Of a stretch of DNA of 64,000 bases, positions 9,049 to 16,916 are shown piece after piece (the stretch's first letter is position 1; the number at the start of each line of letters is the position of its first letter). The position numbers and the translations under genes were made by a program. The notes beneath the pieces are model-generated. The model was not told the origin of the DNA and searched no databases. It worked only from the letters and a program-made list of their open reading frames with translations. Origin of the DNA: Sulfitobacter sp. THAF37 (GTDB taxonomy: Bacteria > Pseudomonadota > Alphaproteobacteria > Rhodobacterales > Rhodobacteraceae); contig NZ_CP045372.1 in assembly GCF_009363555.1 (NCBI RefSeq), positions 3,297,501-3,361,500 on the forward strand, written 5' to 3'.

Positions 9049-10119
9049 GTGGCCGCGTTGTCAGATGTGATCCCCACCGCCCCGCGCGACCGCCTGTCGC
9101 GGGCGCGGGCCCTGCACGGATGGCTTGCTGTCGCACTTGCGCTGGCCTGCCTTGCAAGCCTGCAGGTCGGGGCGACGGATGTGACCCTTTCGACACTGGC
9201 GGGCAAACTGGTGCAGGGCCAACCCCTGACCCGGATGGAGCATGTCGTGCTGTTCGATATCCGCCTGCCCCGTCTTGCGATGGGCGTGCTGGTGGGCGCG
9301 GCCCTGGCCGTGTCCGGTGCGGTGATGCAGGGCCTGTTCCGCAACCCGCTGGCCGATCCGGGCATCGTCGGTGTCGGCGCGGGGGCCGGTCTGGGCGCGA
9401 TCCTGGCGATCGTGCTGGGCGCGCTGCTGCCCGGCTGGATCACCGAACTCACCGGCCACCAGCTGACCCCGATCGCGGCCTTTCTGGGCGGCTGGGGGTC
9501 GACGCTGCTGCTCTACCGCGTGTCGACCCGGAACGGGCGGACCTGCGTCGCGACCATGCTGCTGGCCGGTATCGCGCTGGGGGCGTTGGCCGGTGCGCTG
9601 TCGGGCATCCTGGTTTATATCGCCGACGATCAGCAACTTAGGGACCTGACCTTCTGGGGACTGGGATCTCTGGCCGGTGCAAGCTGGGCCAAGGTGCTGG
9701 CGGCGGGGCCGCTGATGCTGCTGTCGCTCGTTGTCGCGCTGAGACTTGGCCGGGCGCTGAACGGCCTGGCCCTGGGCGAAGCCACGGCGGCGCATATCGG
9801 GATCGACGTACAGCGGATGAAGTCCGTCGCCATCCTCGCGGTGGCAGGCGCCACCGGCGCGGCCGTCGCCGTATCGGGCGGGATCGGCTTTATCGGGATC
9901 GTCGTGCCCCACCTGCTGCGGCTGGCATCGGGGCCGGACCACCGGCCCCTCCTGCCCAACGCGGCGTTGCTGGGCGCGACCTTCCTGATCCTCGCCGACG
10001 TCATCGCGCGGGTGATCATCGCGCCGGCGGAGCTGCCCATCGGCATCGTGACCGCCGTGCTGGGCGCGCCGGTGTTCCTGTGGATCCTGCTGCGGCGCAA
10101 GGGGCTTGTGGCGACATGA
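9049..10119 (+). CDS. hmuU: Heme ABC transporter permease (FecCD family)
   Basis: A 356-residue inner-membrane permease of the BtuC/FecCD family with about ten hydrophobic helices. Diagnostic stretches are DIRLPRLAMGVLVGAALAVSG near the N-terminus and the C-terminal GFIGIVVPHLLRL coupling region with PAELPIGIVTAVLGAPVF. The GTG start follows the hmuT stop by three bases, and the stop overlaps hmuV by ATGA. It forms the heme channel with HmuV as ATPase. Confidence 0.94.
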   Translation: MAALSDVIPTAPRDRLSRARALHGWLAVALALACLASLQVGATDVTLSTLAGKLVQGQPLTRMEHVVLFDIRLPRLAMGVLVGAALAVSGAVMQGLFRNPLADPGIVGVGAGAGLGAILAIVLGALLPGWITELTGHQLTPIAAFLGGWGSTLLLYRVSTRNGRTCVATMLLAGIALGALAGALSGILVYIADDQQLRDLTFWGLGSLAGASWAKVLAAGPLMLLSLVVALRLGRALNGLALGEATAAHIGIDVQRMKSVAILAVAGATGAAVAVSGGIGFIGIVVPHLLRLASGPDHRPLLPNAALLGATFLILADVIARVIIAPAELPIGIVTAVLGAPVFLWILLRRKGLVAT

Positions 10120-10940
10120 GCCTGCTGGCCGAAGACATCCACGTCTCCTACGGGTCCCGCGCCGCCCTGCGGGGCGTCACGTTGACCGCCCGGGCCGGAG
10201 AGCTGACCGCCATCGTTGGTCCGAACGGGTCGGGCAAATCCACCCTGCTGGGTGCCATCACCGCCGCGCTGCCCTGCCGGGGCAGGATCACCCTGGACGG
10301 AGAGGACATCACCACCCTGAAACCCTGGCAACTGGCGGCACGGCGGGCGGTGCTGCCGCAGGCCTCCGTGCTGGCGTTTCCCTTCAGTGTGATCGAGGTG
10401 GTGCGCCTGGGCCAACAGACCGGCACCGCCGGTGCCCTGGACGAGGTGCCGATGCAGGCATTGGCGCGGGTCGGTCTGGCCCATTACGCCGACCGCAGCT
10501 TTCAGGACCTGTCGGGCGGCGAGGCGCAGCGCGTCATGCTGGCCCGCGTGCTGGCGCAGGTCTGGGCACCGGTAGAGGAGGGTCAGCCGCGCTGGCTTTT
10601 GCTGGATGAACCTGTCTCAAGCCTCGATATCGCCCATCAACTGCAGGTGATGGAGATCGCCCGGCAGTTTGCCCGCGACGGCGGCGGCGTGATCGCGGTG
10701 ATGCATGACCTGAACCTGACCGCGCTCTATGCCGACCGGGTGGCGATACTGGCGGAGGGGCGGCGCCTGGCCTTTGGCACGCCTGCCGAGGTGCTGACGG
10801 ATGACACCCTGTCGCGGGCTTATGGCTGCAGGCTGCGGGTCTGCTGTCCGCCTGCCGCGGGGGTGCCCTATGTCCTGCCTCATGCCGCTTCTGTGGGACC
10901 GCGCATACCGCAAAATATGCGCGCAACCTTTCTTGACTAA
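10116..10940 (+). CDS. hmuV: Heme ABC transporter ATP-binding protein
   Basis: A 274-residue ABC ATPase: Walker A GPNGSGKST near residue 37, Q-loop LPQAS, signature LSGGEAQRV near 134, Walker B LLLDEP, and a switch histidine in VMHDLN. It powers HmuU. The ATG overlaps the hmuU stop. The last codons overlap a TGACT/AGTCA palindrome that appears to belong to the regulatory region of the next cluster, so the operon may end here or read through. Confidence 0.95.
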   Translation: MSLLAEDIHVSYGSRAALRGVTLTARAGELTAIVGPNGSGKSTLLGAITAALPCRGRITLDGEDITTLKPWQLAARRAVLPQASVLAFPFSVIEVVRLGQQTGTAGALDEVPMQALARVGLAHYADRSFQDLSGGEAQRVMLARVLAQVWAPVEEGQPRWLLLDEPVSSLDIAHQLQVMEIARQFARDGGGVIAVMHDLNLTALYADRVAILAEGRRLAFGTPAEVLTDDTLSRAYGCRLRVCCPPAAGVPYVLPHAASVGPRIPQNMRATFLD

Positions 10941-10948
10941 ATAAGTCA
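10932..10948. promoter_or_regulatory. Candidate iron operator before the hemP cluster
   Basis: Palindrome TGACTAAATAAGTCA (10934-10948) overlapping the hmuV stop codon. Read on the minus strand it contains TTAGTCAAG (10932-10940), the same 9-mer found in the divergent receptor/hmuS promoter. A TTGACT just inside it could serve as a -35 element for the downstream cluster. The shared word near two heme-uptake transcription units supports coordinated control, but the factor is unknown. Confidence 0.5.
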
Positions 10949-11052
10949 GAATAGCTACTCATCAGAGGATACCCGACCATAACGCTAAGATTTTTCACAC
11001 CGTCCAAGCCACCGCCCAAGGCAGCCCGGATGTTCACGAAAAGGAGACAGAC

Positions 11053-11223
11053 GTGACCACACCCGAGCGTGACACCCCAGAGCATACGCACCCCGATGTC
11101 GGGCCAGCCTGGCGCGAGATCGTGCAGTCAGCAGGCGACTGCGCCAGCATCCACGGCCTCGCCCTGGAACAGCTGATCGACATGCAGCGGGGCCGCACCC
11201 CTGGTCGGGAGGCCGCACAATGA
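11053..11223 (+). CDS. Small 56-aa ORF translationally coupled to hemP
   Basis: A short GTG-start frame missed by usual length cut-offs. It has a strong AAGGAG ribosome site 6 bp before the start, and its TGA overlaps the hemP ATG (ATGA), so ribosomes finishing it would start hemP. The peptide begins TTPERDTPEHTHPDVG, contains AWREIVQSAGDCASIHGLALEQLID and ends in a basic RGRTPGREAAQ. The middle looks amphipathic and helical. No family is recognised. It could be a functional microprotein or a leader that sets hemP translation. Confidence 0.6.
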   Translation: MTTPERDTPEHTHPDVGPAWREIVQSAGDCASIHGLALEQLIDMQRGRTPGREAAQ

Positions 11224-11393
11224 TCCTGATGCCGAACCTGCCGTCCTCCCCCCCCGAGACCCGAACCGACGACACCGCTGTCTATGACGCCCGCGATCTG
11301 GTGGTGAATGGCGAAAAGGCGAACATCGTGCTGGACGGCCAAACCTACATTCTGCGCATCACCCGCGCAGGCAAGCTGATTTTGACAAAATGA
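11220..11393 (+). CDS. hemP: Hemin uptake protein HemP/HmuP
   Basis: A 57-residue HemP-family protein (PF10636). The conserved core is DLVVNGEKANIVLDGQTY followed by LRITRAGKLILTK at the C-terminus. HmuP homologues in rhizobia and Burkholderia act as activators of heme-receptor transcription; here it sits downstream of hmuSTUV, fitting that role. It starts inside the stop of the preceding 56-aa ORF and its own TGA overlaps the next gene's ATG, so three genes are translationally chained. Confidence 0.92.
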   Translation: MILMPNLPSSPPETRTDDTAVYDARDLVVNGEKANIVLDGQTYILRITRAGKLILTK

Positions 11394-11872
11394 CCGACGC
11401 GGTGGATAGCCCCGGCAGCACGGTCGTCGGCCGGCTGACCCATGTCCCGCCCTGGGAGGCGGAGCTGATCCTGTCGATGCGGCTGTGGATGGACAGCCTT
11501 GAGGGGCAGGCCAAGGTCGGCACCGGCTTTGCCCGCTGTTTCGGCGCTGCGGGCGGTCAGGCAGAGGTACGCCAGTTCGAAAGACTGCTGACCGCGCTCT
11601 GCGCCTATGCGCGCAGGCCACTGGTACGACATAGCCTTGGCTGCGACTGCATCGGCTCGGACGAGGCGGTGCTGCAAACCCTCGTGCGGGAGGCGGCGCG
11701 CGGCAACCTGGCCGAAGCGGCGATGGTGGCCAGCCTGCTTGTGCCCGCCTCCCAGGCGGAACATGTGGCGCTGATGGCGGCTCAGGTCGGGCTGGCGATG
11801 CAGTGCATCGCCCGCCAGCCCCCACCGCCCCACGACGCCGCCCTGCCCCAAAGGGACCGCACGCTTCACTGA
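11390..11872 (+). CDS. Conserved-context unknown protein downstream of hemP
   Basis: A 160-residue soluble protein with no recognised domain and no signal peptide or membrane helix. It starts inside the hemP stop (ATGA). Predicted mainly helical (WEAELILSMRLWMD, VRQFERLLTALCAYAR, EAAMVASLLV). A CDC pair lies in the LGCDCIGSDEAVLQTLV stretch, with further cysteines at ARCFG, TALCAY and MQCIAR, so a heme- or metal-related role is conceivable. Its tail is proline- and charge-rich. Position in the heme cluster suggests an accessory role in iron metabolism; function is unknown. Confidence 0.75.
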   Translation: MTDAVDSPGSTVVGRLTHVPPWEAELILSMRLWMDSLEGQAKVGTGFARCFGAAGGQAEVRQFERLLTALCAYARRPLVRHSLGCDCIGSDEAVLQTLVREAARGNLAEAAMVASLLVPASQAEHVALMAAQVGLAMQCIARQPPPPHDAALPQRDRTLH

Positions 11873-11914
11873 TCCAACCCCCTAGCCAGACCGGGCCAGC
11901 CCCCTTCAAGCGAG

Positions 11915-12181
11915 ATGACCATGACCAAAGTTCCCAGCCCCTGCATCGACGTCTGCAAATTCAAACGCGAAGGCCATTGCATCGGATGCTCCATGACCAA
12001 GGCGCAGAAATCCCTGTTCAAGGGCCTCAAGAAGAATGCCGAGCGGGAAGCCTTTGTCGAACTGCTGGTGGCGCAACAGGCTGTGATGGGCCGCTACAGC
12101 CATTGGGACAAGGCCTATGCGACCCGCTGCCACAAGAAAAAGGTCCGCCTGTCGGTGCTGGACGGGGACAAGGCGGCATGA
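11915..12181 (+). CDS. DUF1289-family small cysteine protein
   Basis: An 86-88 residue protein with the DUF1289 signature C-X3-C-X7-C-X2-C (CIDVC...HCIGC) near the N-terminus, probably a small metal-binding knuckle. The rest is lysine-rich and helical. Two ATGs (11915 and 11921) are possible; I keep the first. It starts 42 bp after the unknown 160-aa gene and its stop overlaps the next start. DUF1289 proteins are of unknown function; this copy has an extended C-terminus beyond the usual 60 residues. Confidence 0.8.
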   Translation: MTMTKVPSPCIDVCKFKREGHCIGCSMTKAQKSLFKGLKKNAEREAFVELLVAQQAVMGRYSHWDKAYATRCHKKKVRLSVLDGDKAA

Positions 12182-12600
12182 GCGCGATACGGCACAGGAT
12201 ATCACACGACGATCGTTTCGACCCGGCGGACGTGACCGACCGGCCCGCTGCGCTGACGCTTCTGCGCCGCATCGCGCGGGACAGTCGGTGCAAGTCCTAC
12301 GTCGATCTTTTTGGCGCCTGCGCGGCGCTGTCGGGCAACAGGCAGGTGGCGGCACAGGCAGCCTGTGAGGTGCTGATCCTCGGTCTGCAGCAGGCGCTGG
12401 GACGGCGACCTGTGTTCTACCGCGAGGACGAGCACGAGACCTCCTTTGACGAAAACTGGTTACTGGCCCTCGCCCGCAGCCTCAGGACCGACGACACCGC
12501 CAGCGTGACGTTCCTTCTGCATTCGCGCGTACACCGCTCTGCACGGCGGAACCTGATTTTTCTGCTGAACAGCGTCTTCGCGAGCACGGAACAAGTTTAG
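12178..12600 (+). CDS. Unknown 140-aa protein, last gene of the hemP cluster
   Basis: Hypothetical soluble protein of 140 residues, ATG overlapping the DUF1289 stop by ATGA. No signal peptide or known motif. It is predicted all-helical, with a central ARDSRCKSYVDLFGACAALSGN stretch and an acidic patch EDEHETSFDENW. The long open frame upstream of this ATG runs through the DUF1289 gene in another phase and is not used. Its TAG lies inside the Irr-type box of the dps promoter. Its role in heme or iron metabolism is inferred from position only. Confidence 0.7.
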   Translation: MSAIRHRISHDDRFDPADVTDRPAALTLLRRIARDSRCKSYVDLFGACAALSGNRQVAAQAACEVLILGLQQALGRRPVFYREDEHETSFDENWLLALARSLRTDDTASVTFLLHSRVHRSARRNLIFLLNSVFASTEQV

Positions 12601-12612
12601 AATAATTCTAAA
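12596..12612. promoter_or_regulatory. Irr-type iron control element (ICE box) upstream of dps
   Basis: TTTAGAATAATTCTAAA, a near-perfect palindrome with seven-base arms, matches the iron control element bound by Irr in alphaproteobacteria. It lies 94 bp before dps and overlaps the stop codon of the preceding gene. Irr represses iron-storage genes when iron is scarce, so this predicts iron-induced dps. Whether it also affects the convergent end of the hemP cluster is not evident. Confidence 0.8.
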
Positions 12613-12705
12613 TCGACTTGCCAAACCAGCCGGTGCTCTCTATTTCAGTTGGTGCGAGCCAGCGGGATGCCAGCCAGCACCCATTTTGAATTGCAGGAGG
12701 CCAGG

Positions 12706-13176
12706 ATGACCCAAACAGCACAGACCCTTTCCACCGATGCCAGCGCACAGATCATCGAGGCGCTGAACCAATGCGTTGCGGAAACCGCCGTAACCACAAT
12801 GCTCGCGCAGAACTTCCACTGGAACGTCACCGGCATGGCCTTTGGCCCGCTGCACGCGTTGTTCCAGACCATTTACGAGGATCATTTCGTCGCTCAGGAC
12901 GACCTGGCCGAGCGGGTCAAGGCGCTTCAGGGCCACGCAGAAGGGACGCTGGCAGGCATGATCAAACGCTCCAAGGTGGCCGAGGTCGAAGGCACGCCCG
13001 CCGCCGAAGAGATGATCAGACTGCTGAAGGACGCGCAGGAAACGCTGGCCGAGACATTGGCGGGCGCAGGTGAACTGGCTGCCGGACAGGGCGACACGCT
13101 GACCGAGGACCTGTGCATCGCCCGCGGTCAGACGCACGAAAAATTCGCCTGGATGCTGCGCGCCCATCTGTCCTGA
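12706..13176 (+). CDS. dps: Dps-family ferritin-like DNA-protection protein
   Basis: A 156-residue Dps protein, which forms dodecamers that oxidise and store iron and shield DNA. Ferroxidase residues are visible in NFHWNVTG (His) and, about 30 residues on, the D-X3-D type motif in HFVAQDDLAERV. It starts at the ATG after GCAGGAGG. An Irr-type box 94 bp upstream links it to iron status and to the heme cluster before it. Normal length. Confidence 0.93.
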   Translation: MTQTAQTLSTDASAQIIEALNQCVAETAVTTMLAQNFHWNVTGMAFGPLHALFQTIYEDHFVAQDDLAERVKALQGHAEGTLAGMIKRSKVAEVEGTPAAEEMIRLLKDAQETLAETLAGAGELAAGQGDTLTEDLCIARGQTHEKFAWMLRAHLS

Positions 13177-13274
13177 CCCTGCCCCGGACGTGCCGGGCCA
13201 GCCCCGGCGCGCCGATGCGATGGTGGGCGCAGGTGCCGCATTGCCACCGCCTGCGAGGCGGCTATCATTCGCTC

Positions 13275-13757
13275 ATGCCCTACGAATGGACCACAAACCC
13301 CGATGAGTCGCCGCAGCGTATGCGCCTTTGGCCGCATCAATCGCTGCCCGCTCGGGGGTTTGCGGCCTTCGTCCTGACCACTTTCACCCTGATCCTGATC
13401 CCCACACTCCCGCTGCTGGGCACGATCCTGCTGTGGGGGCTTTTGCCCTTCATGCTGGCTGCGGTCGGGGGCATCTATTTTGCCCTTCAGGCCAACCACC
13501 GGTCCCGCCAGATCGAGGAAATCCTGACGTTGGACGCGGATATGGCCCGGCTGACCCACCGCACGCCGAAGGGCGAGGTGAAGGAGTGGGATTGCAACCG
13601 CTACTGGACCAGGGTCACGAAGTACGAAAAGGACGGCCCGGTGCCGCACTATATCACCCTGTCCGGACATGGCCGCGAGGTCGAGATCGGCCGCTTCCTG
13701 AGCGAGGAAGAGCGCATCGCGCTTTTTGACGACCTCAACAGATCCCTGCGGCGCTGA
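13275..13757 (+). CDS. DUF2244 integral membrane protein
   Basis: A 160-residue protein with two hydrophobic helices in residues 25-75 (FAAFVLTTFTLILIPTLPLLGTI and LWGLLPFMLAAVGGIYFAL), typical of the DUF2244 family, followed by a cytosolic beta-rich domain (DCNRYWTRVTKYEKDGPVPHYITL) and a C-terminal helix LSEEERIALFDDLNRSL. Function is unknown; in many alphaproteobacteria such genes occur near respiratory genes. The start is the ATG giving PYEWTTNPDESP, a usual family N-terminus. Confidence 0.8.
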   Translation: MPYEWTTNPDESPQRMRLWPHQSLPARGFAAFVLTTFTLILIPTLPLLGTILLWGLLPFMLAAVGGIYFALQANHRSRQIEEILTLDADMARLTHRTPKGEVKEWDCNRYWTRVTKYEKDGPVPHYITLSGHGREVEIGRFLSEEERIALFDDLNRSLRR

Positions 13758-13825
13758 CCCCCTGTTTGGGGGGTGTTGCGGGCATGCCTCACGCGATTAA
13801 GTCTGGGCAGGTTGCAAAGAACGCC

Positions 13826-14944
13826 ATGCCCCCCTTTGCCAAAGCCCCGCTTGCCCTGTCCGTGTTGCTGGCCCTCCCGGCCTGGGCCGAGGAACAGATC
13901 GCCTGCACCATTCTGGGCTGCCAGAAGGTAGAGATAGAGGTGTCGCCCTTTGCCGACGCTGACAGCTTTTCCGTGCAGGAGGTCTGGTCGGTGGTGAACG
14001 ACATTCTGGGCGTGTCCGGGCTTGCCCCCAATTTCCAGGTGGTCGAGACGCAGGAAGTCGGCAATGCCGCCGCTGTGATCATTGACGAGCAGCGTTACCT
14101 CGCCTTCAATCCGGTCTGGATGCGCACCTATCGGGACCGGCCGGACAGCAAGTGGCAGCTCTATGCCGTCATGGCCCACGAGGTCGGGCACCATCTGCAG
14201 GGCCATACGATCACGGCAGGCGGATCGCGCCCGCCCACGGAGCTGGAGGCGGATGAATACGCGGGCTTCACCCTCGCCGCCCTGGGCGCGACGCTGGACG
14301 AGACGCAGGCACTGTGGAAAGGCTTTGGCGAACGGGGCTCAGCCACGCATCCGCCGCGACACCAGCGGCTGGCAGCCGTGCAACGCGGATGGGAGCGCCG
14401 CCGCGGCGCGACGGGGTCCGCCCCGGCCACGCCGGTCGCACGACAGCCCGCGCCGCCGCCCCCCGCACCGGTCCGCGCGCCCGCCGTGGCCGGGGAATCC
14501 TGCCGCCAGCTGACCCTGCCGGTCGGATCTGCGCGGGTCTGCGCCTCCTCCACGCTGGGATCGCAGGGGCGCAACAGCTACGTGCTGACCAACATGTTCG
14601 ACGGCAACACCGCCACCGCCTGGGTGGAGGGGGTCGGCGGCACCGGCGAGGGGCGGCAGATCACCGTCAGCTTCGATCGGCCCACGACTGTCCGCCGCCT
14701 CGGGATCGTGACAGGCTATGCCAAATCGCAGGACATTTTCCTCAAGAACGCAAGGGTGCGCGAGATCTACCTGGAGGCATCCAACCGATCCGAAGGGTCG
14801 ATCGGCCTGAGCGACGTATCAGCCATGCAGCGGTTCGATACCACCGGGCTGGACAACCTTGATTGGCTGACACTCACGATCCGCGCCACCTATCCCGGAA
14901 CTCGTTACAACGACACCGCGATCAGCGAGCTGGTTTTCGAGTGA
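13826..14944 (+). CDS. Secreted zinc metalloprotease with C-terminal NADase-type glycan-binding-like domain
   Basis: A 372-residue secreted protein. Signal peptide APLALSVLLALPAWA, then a metalloprotease-like domain with HEVGHHLQGH near residue 118 and a third ligand likely in LEADEYAG. A proline-rich linker (about 195-220) follows, then a discoidin-like domain: RVCASSTL, MFDGNTATAWVEGVGGTGEG, GYAKSQDIFLKNARVREI. This matches the glycan-binding module seen beside NADase toxins. An in-frame ATG at 13784 is possible, but 13826 gives the better signal peptide. Substrate unknown; envelope glycan or protein processing is a guess. Confidence 0.75.
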   Translation: MPPFAKAPLALSVLLALPAWAEEQIACTILGCQKVEIEVSPFADADSFSVQEVWSVVNDILGVSGLAPNFQVVETQEVGNAAAVIIDEQRYLAFNPVWMRTYRDRPDSKWQLYAVMAHEVGHHLQGHTITAGGSRPPTELEADEYAGFTLAALGATLDETQALWKGFGERGSATHPPRHQRLAAVQRGWERRRGATGSAPATPVARQPAPPPPAPVRAPAVAGESCRQLTLPVGSARVCASSTLGSQGRNSYVLTNMFDGNTATAWVEGVGGTGEGRQITVSFDRPTTVRRLGIVTGYAKSQDIFLKNARVREIYLEASNRSEGSIGLSDVSAMQRFDTTGLDNLDWLTLTIRATYPGTRYNDTAISELVFE

Positions 14945-14965
14945 GCACCGCCCGATCCGGGCCTG

Positions 14966-15424
14966 TCAGCTCAGCCGTTCCTTGACCATCGGGCCGACCT
15001 TGCCGAAATCCATCCGACCGGTATAGCGGTCTTTCAGCGTTCCGATCACCTTGCCCATATCGCGGATCGAACTGGCGTTCTGAGTGGCGATTGCCTCGTC
15101 CACCGCCTTGGCGACCTCGGCGTCGGTGAGCTGTCGGGGCAGGAACTCCTCGATCACCACGATCTCGGCGTTCTCACGCTCCGCAAGGTCGAGCCGGCCG
15201 CCCTCCTCGTAGGCGCGGGCCGATTCCTGGCGCTGCTTGGCCATCTTGCCGAGGATCGCCAGCACCTCGTCGTCGCCGACGCCATCGTCGTTGCCGGTGG
15301 CACGCGTTGCGATATCCCTGTCCTTGATCGCGGCATTGATCAGCCGCAGCGTCGACAGACGGTCGGCGTCCTTGTCTCTCATCGCCTGTTTGAGCGATTC
15401 CGAAATGCGCGTGCGCAGTGTCAT
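14966..15424 (-). CDS. GatB/YqeY domain protein
   Basis: A 152-residue YqeY-family protein, resembling the tRNA-binding tail of the GatB amidotransferase subunit. Motifs: LRTRISESLKQAMRDKD at the N-terminus, LSTLRLINAAIKDR, EIVVIEEFLPRQL and MGKVIGTLKDRYTGRMDF. Its role is unproven; a link to tRNA-dependent amidation is often suggested. It is divergent from carA, a common alphaproteobacterial arrangement. The 198-bp shared intergenic region has an AT-rich stretch near 15515-15540 that may hold the promoters. Confidence 0.9.
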   Translation of the reverse strand: MTLRTRISESLKQAMRDKDADRLSTLRLINAAIKDRDIATRATGNDDGVGDDEVLAILGKMAKQRQESARAYEEGGRLDLAERENAEIVVIEEFLPRQLTDAEVAKAVDEAIATQNASSIRDMGKVIGTLKDRYTGRMDFGKVGPMVKERLS

Positions 15425-15622
15425 GAGGCCCCCATTTGGTCCTGTCGGTGTCAAAGTGCCTACCTTAGCCTTAGCCTGCGCCACAGGCAATGCAAAGAGC
15501 GCAACGTCAACCTATTGATTTCAATACAAATCTGTTTTTCCTCCCAGCCTTGACCCCACCCGCGACCGGCAGTAGTTTGCCACCCGTTTACCCTGCCACA
15601 TCCCGTTCCGGAGGCTGCCCCG

Positions 15623-16798
<1,176 letters not shown>

Positions 16799-16829
16799 CA
16801 CCGATCAGGCCGCGCCCGGCTTTCTGCCG

Positions 16830-16866
16830 TTAAGACTTTGTTAACCTTGCCTTAATATCGCCTTAA
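16830..16866. promoter_or_regulatory. Four phased CtrA half-sites upstream of the GT2 fusion gene
   Basis: TTAA occurs at 16830, 16841, 16852 and 16863, each separated by exactly seven bases, giving three overlapping TTAA-N7-TTAA CtrA sites at an 11-bp period. Two of the half-sites are the fuller TTAACC form. The array ends 50 bp before the start of the glycosyltransferase gene. CtrA is the cell-cycle/motility response regulator of alphaproteobacteria. Confidence 0.7.
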
Positions 16867-16916
16867 CCTGTTTACCCCTAGCCTGACCGGGATCGAAACT
16901 GTCGGGCTGGTAACGA

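Noticed and set aside
13757..13774. ACCCCC/GGGGGGT hairpin after the DUF2244 gene
   Set aside because: No T tract follows and the next gene is close downstream on the same strand, so termination is doubtful.
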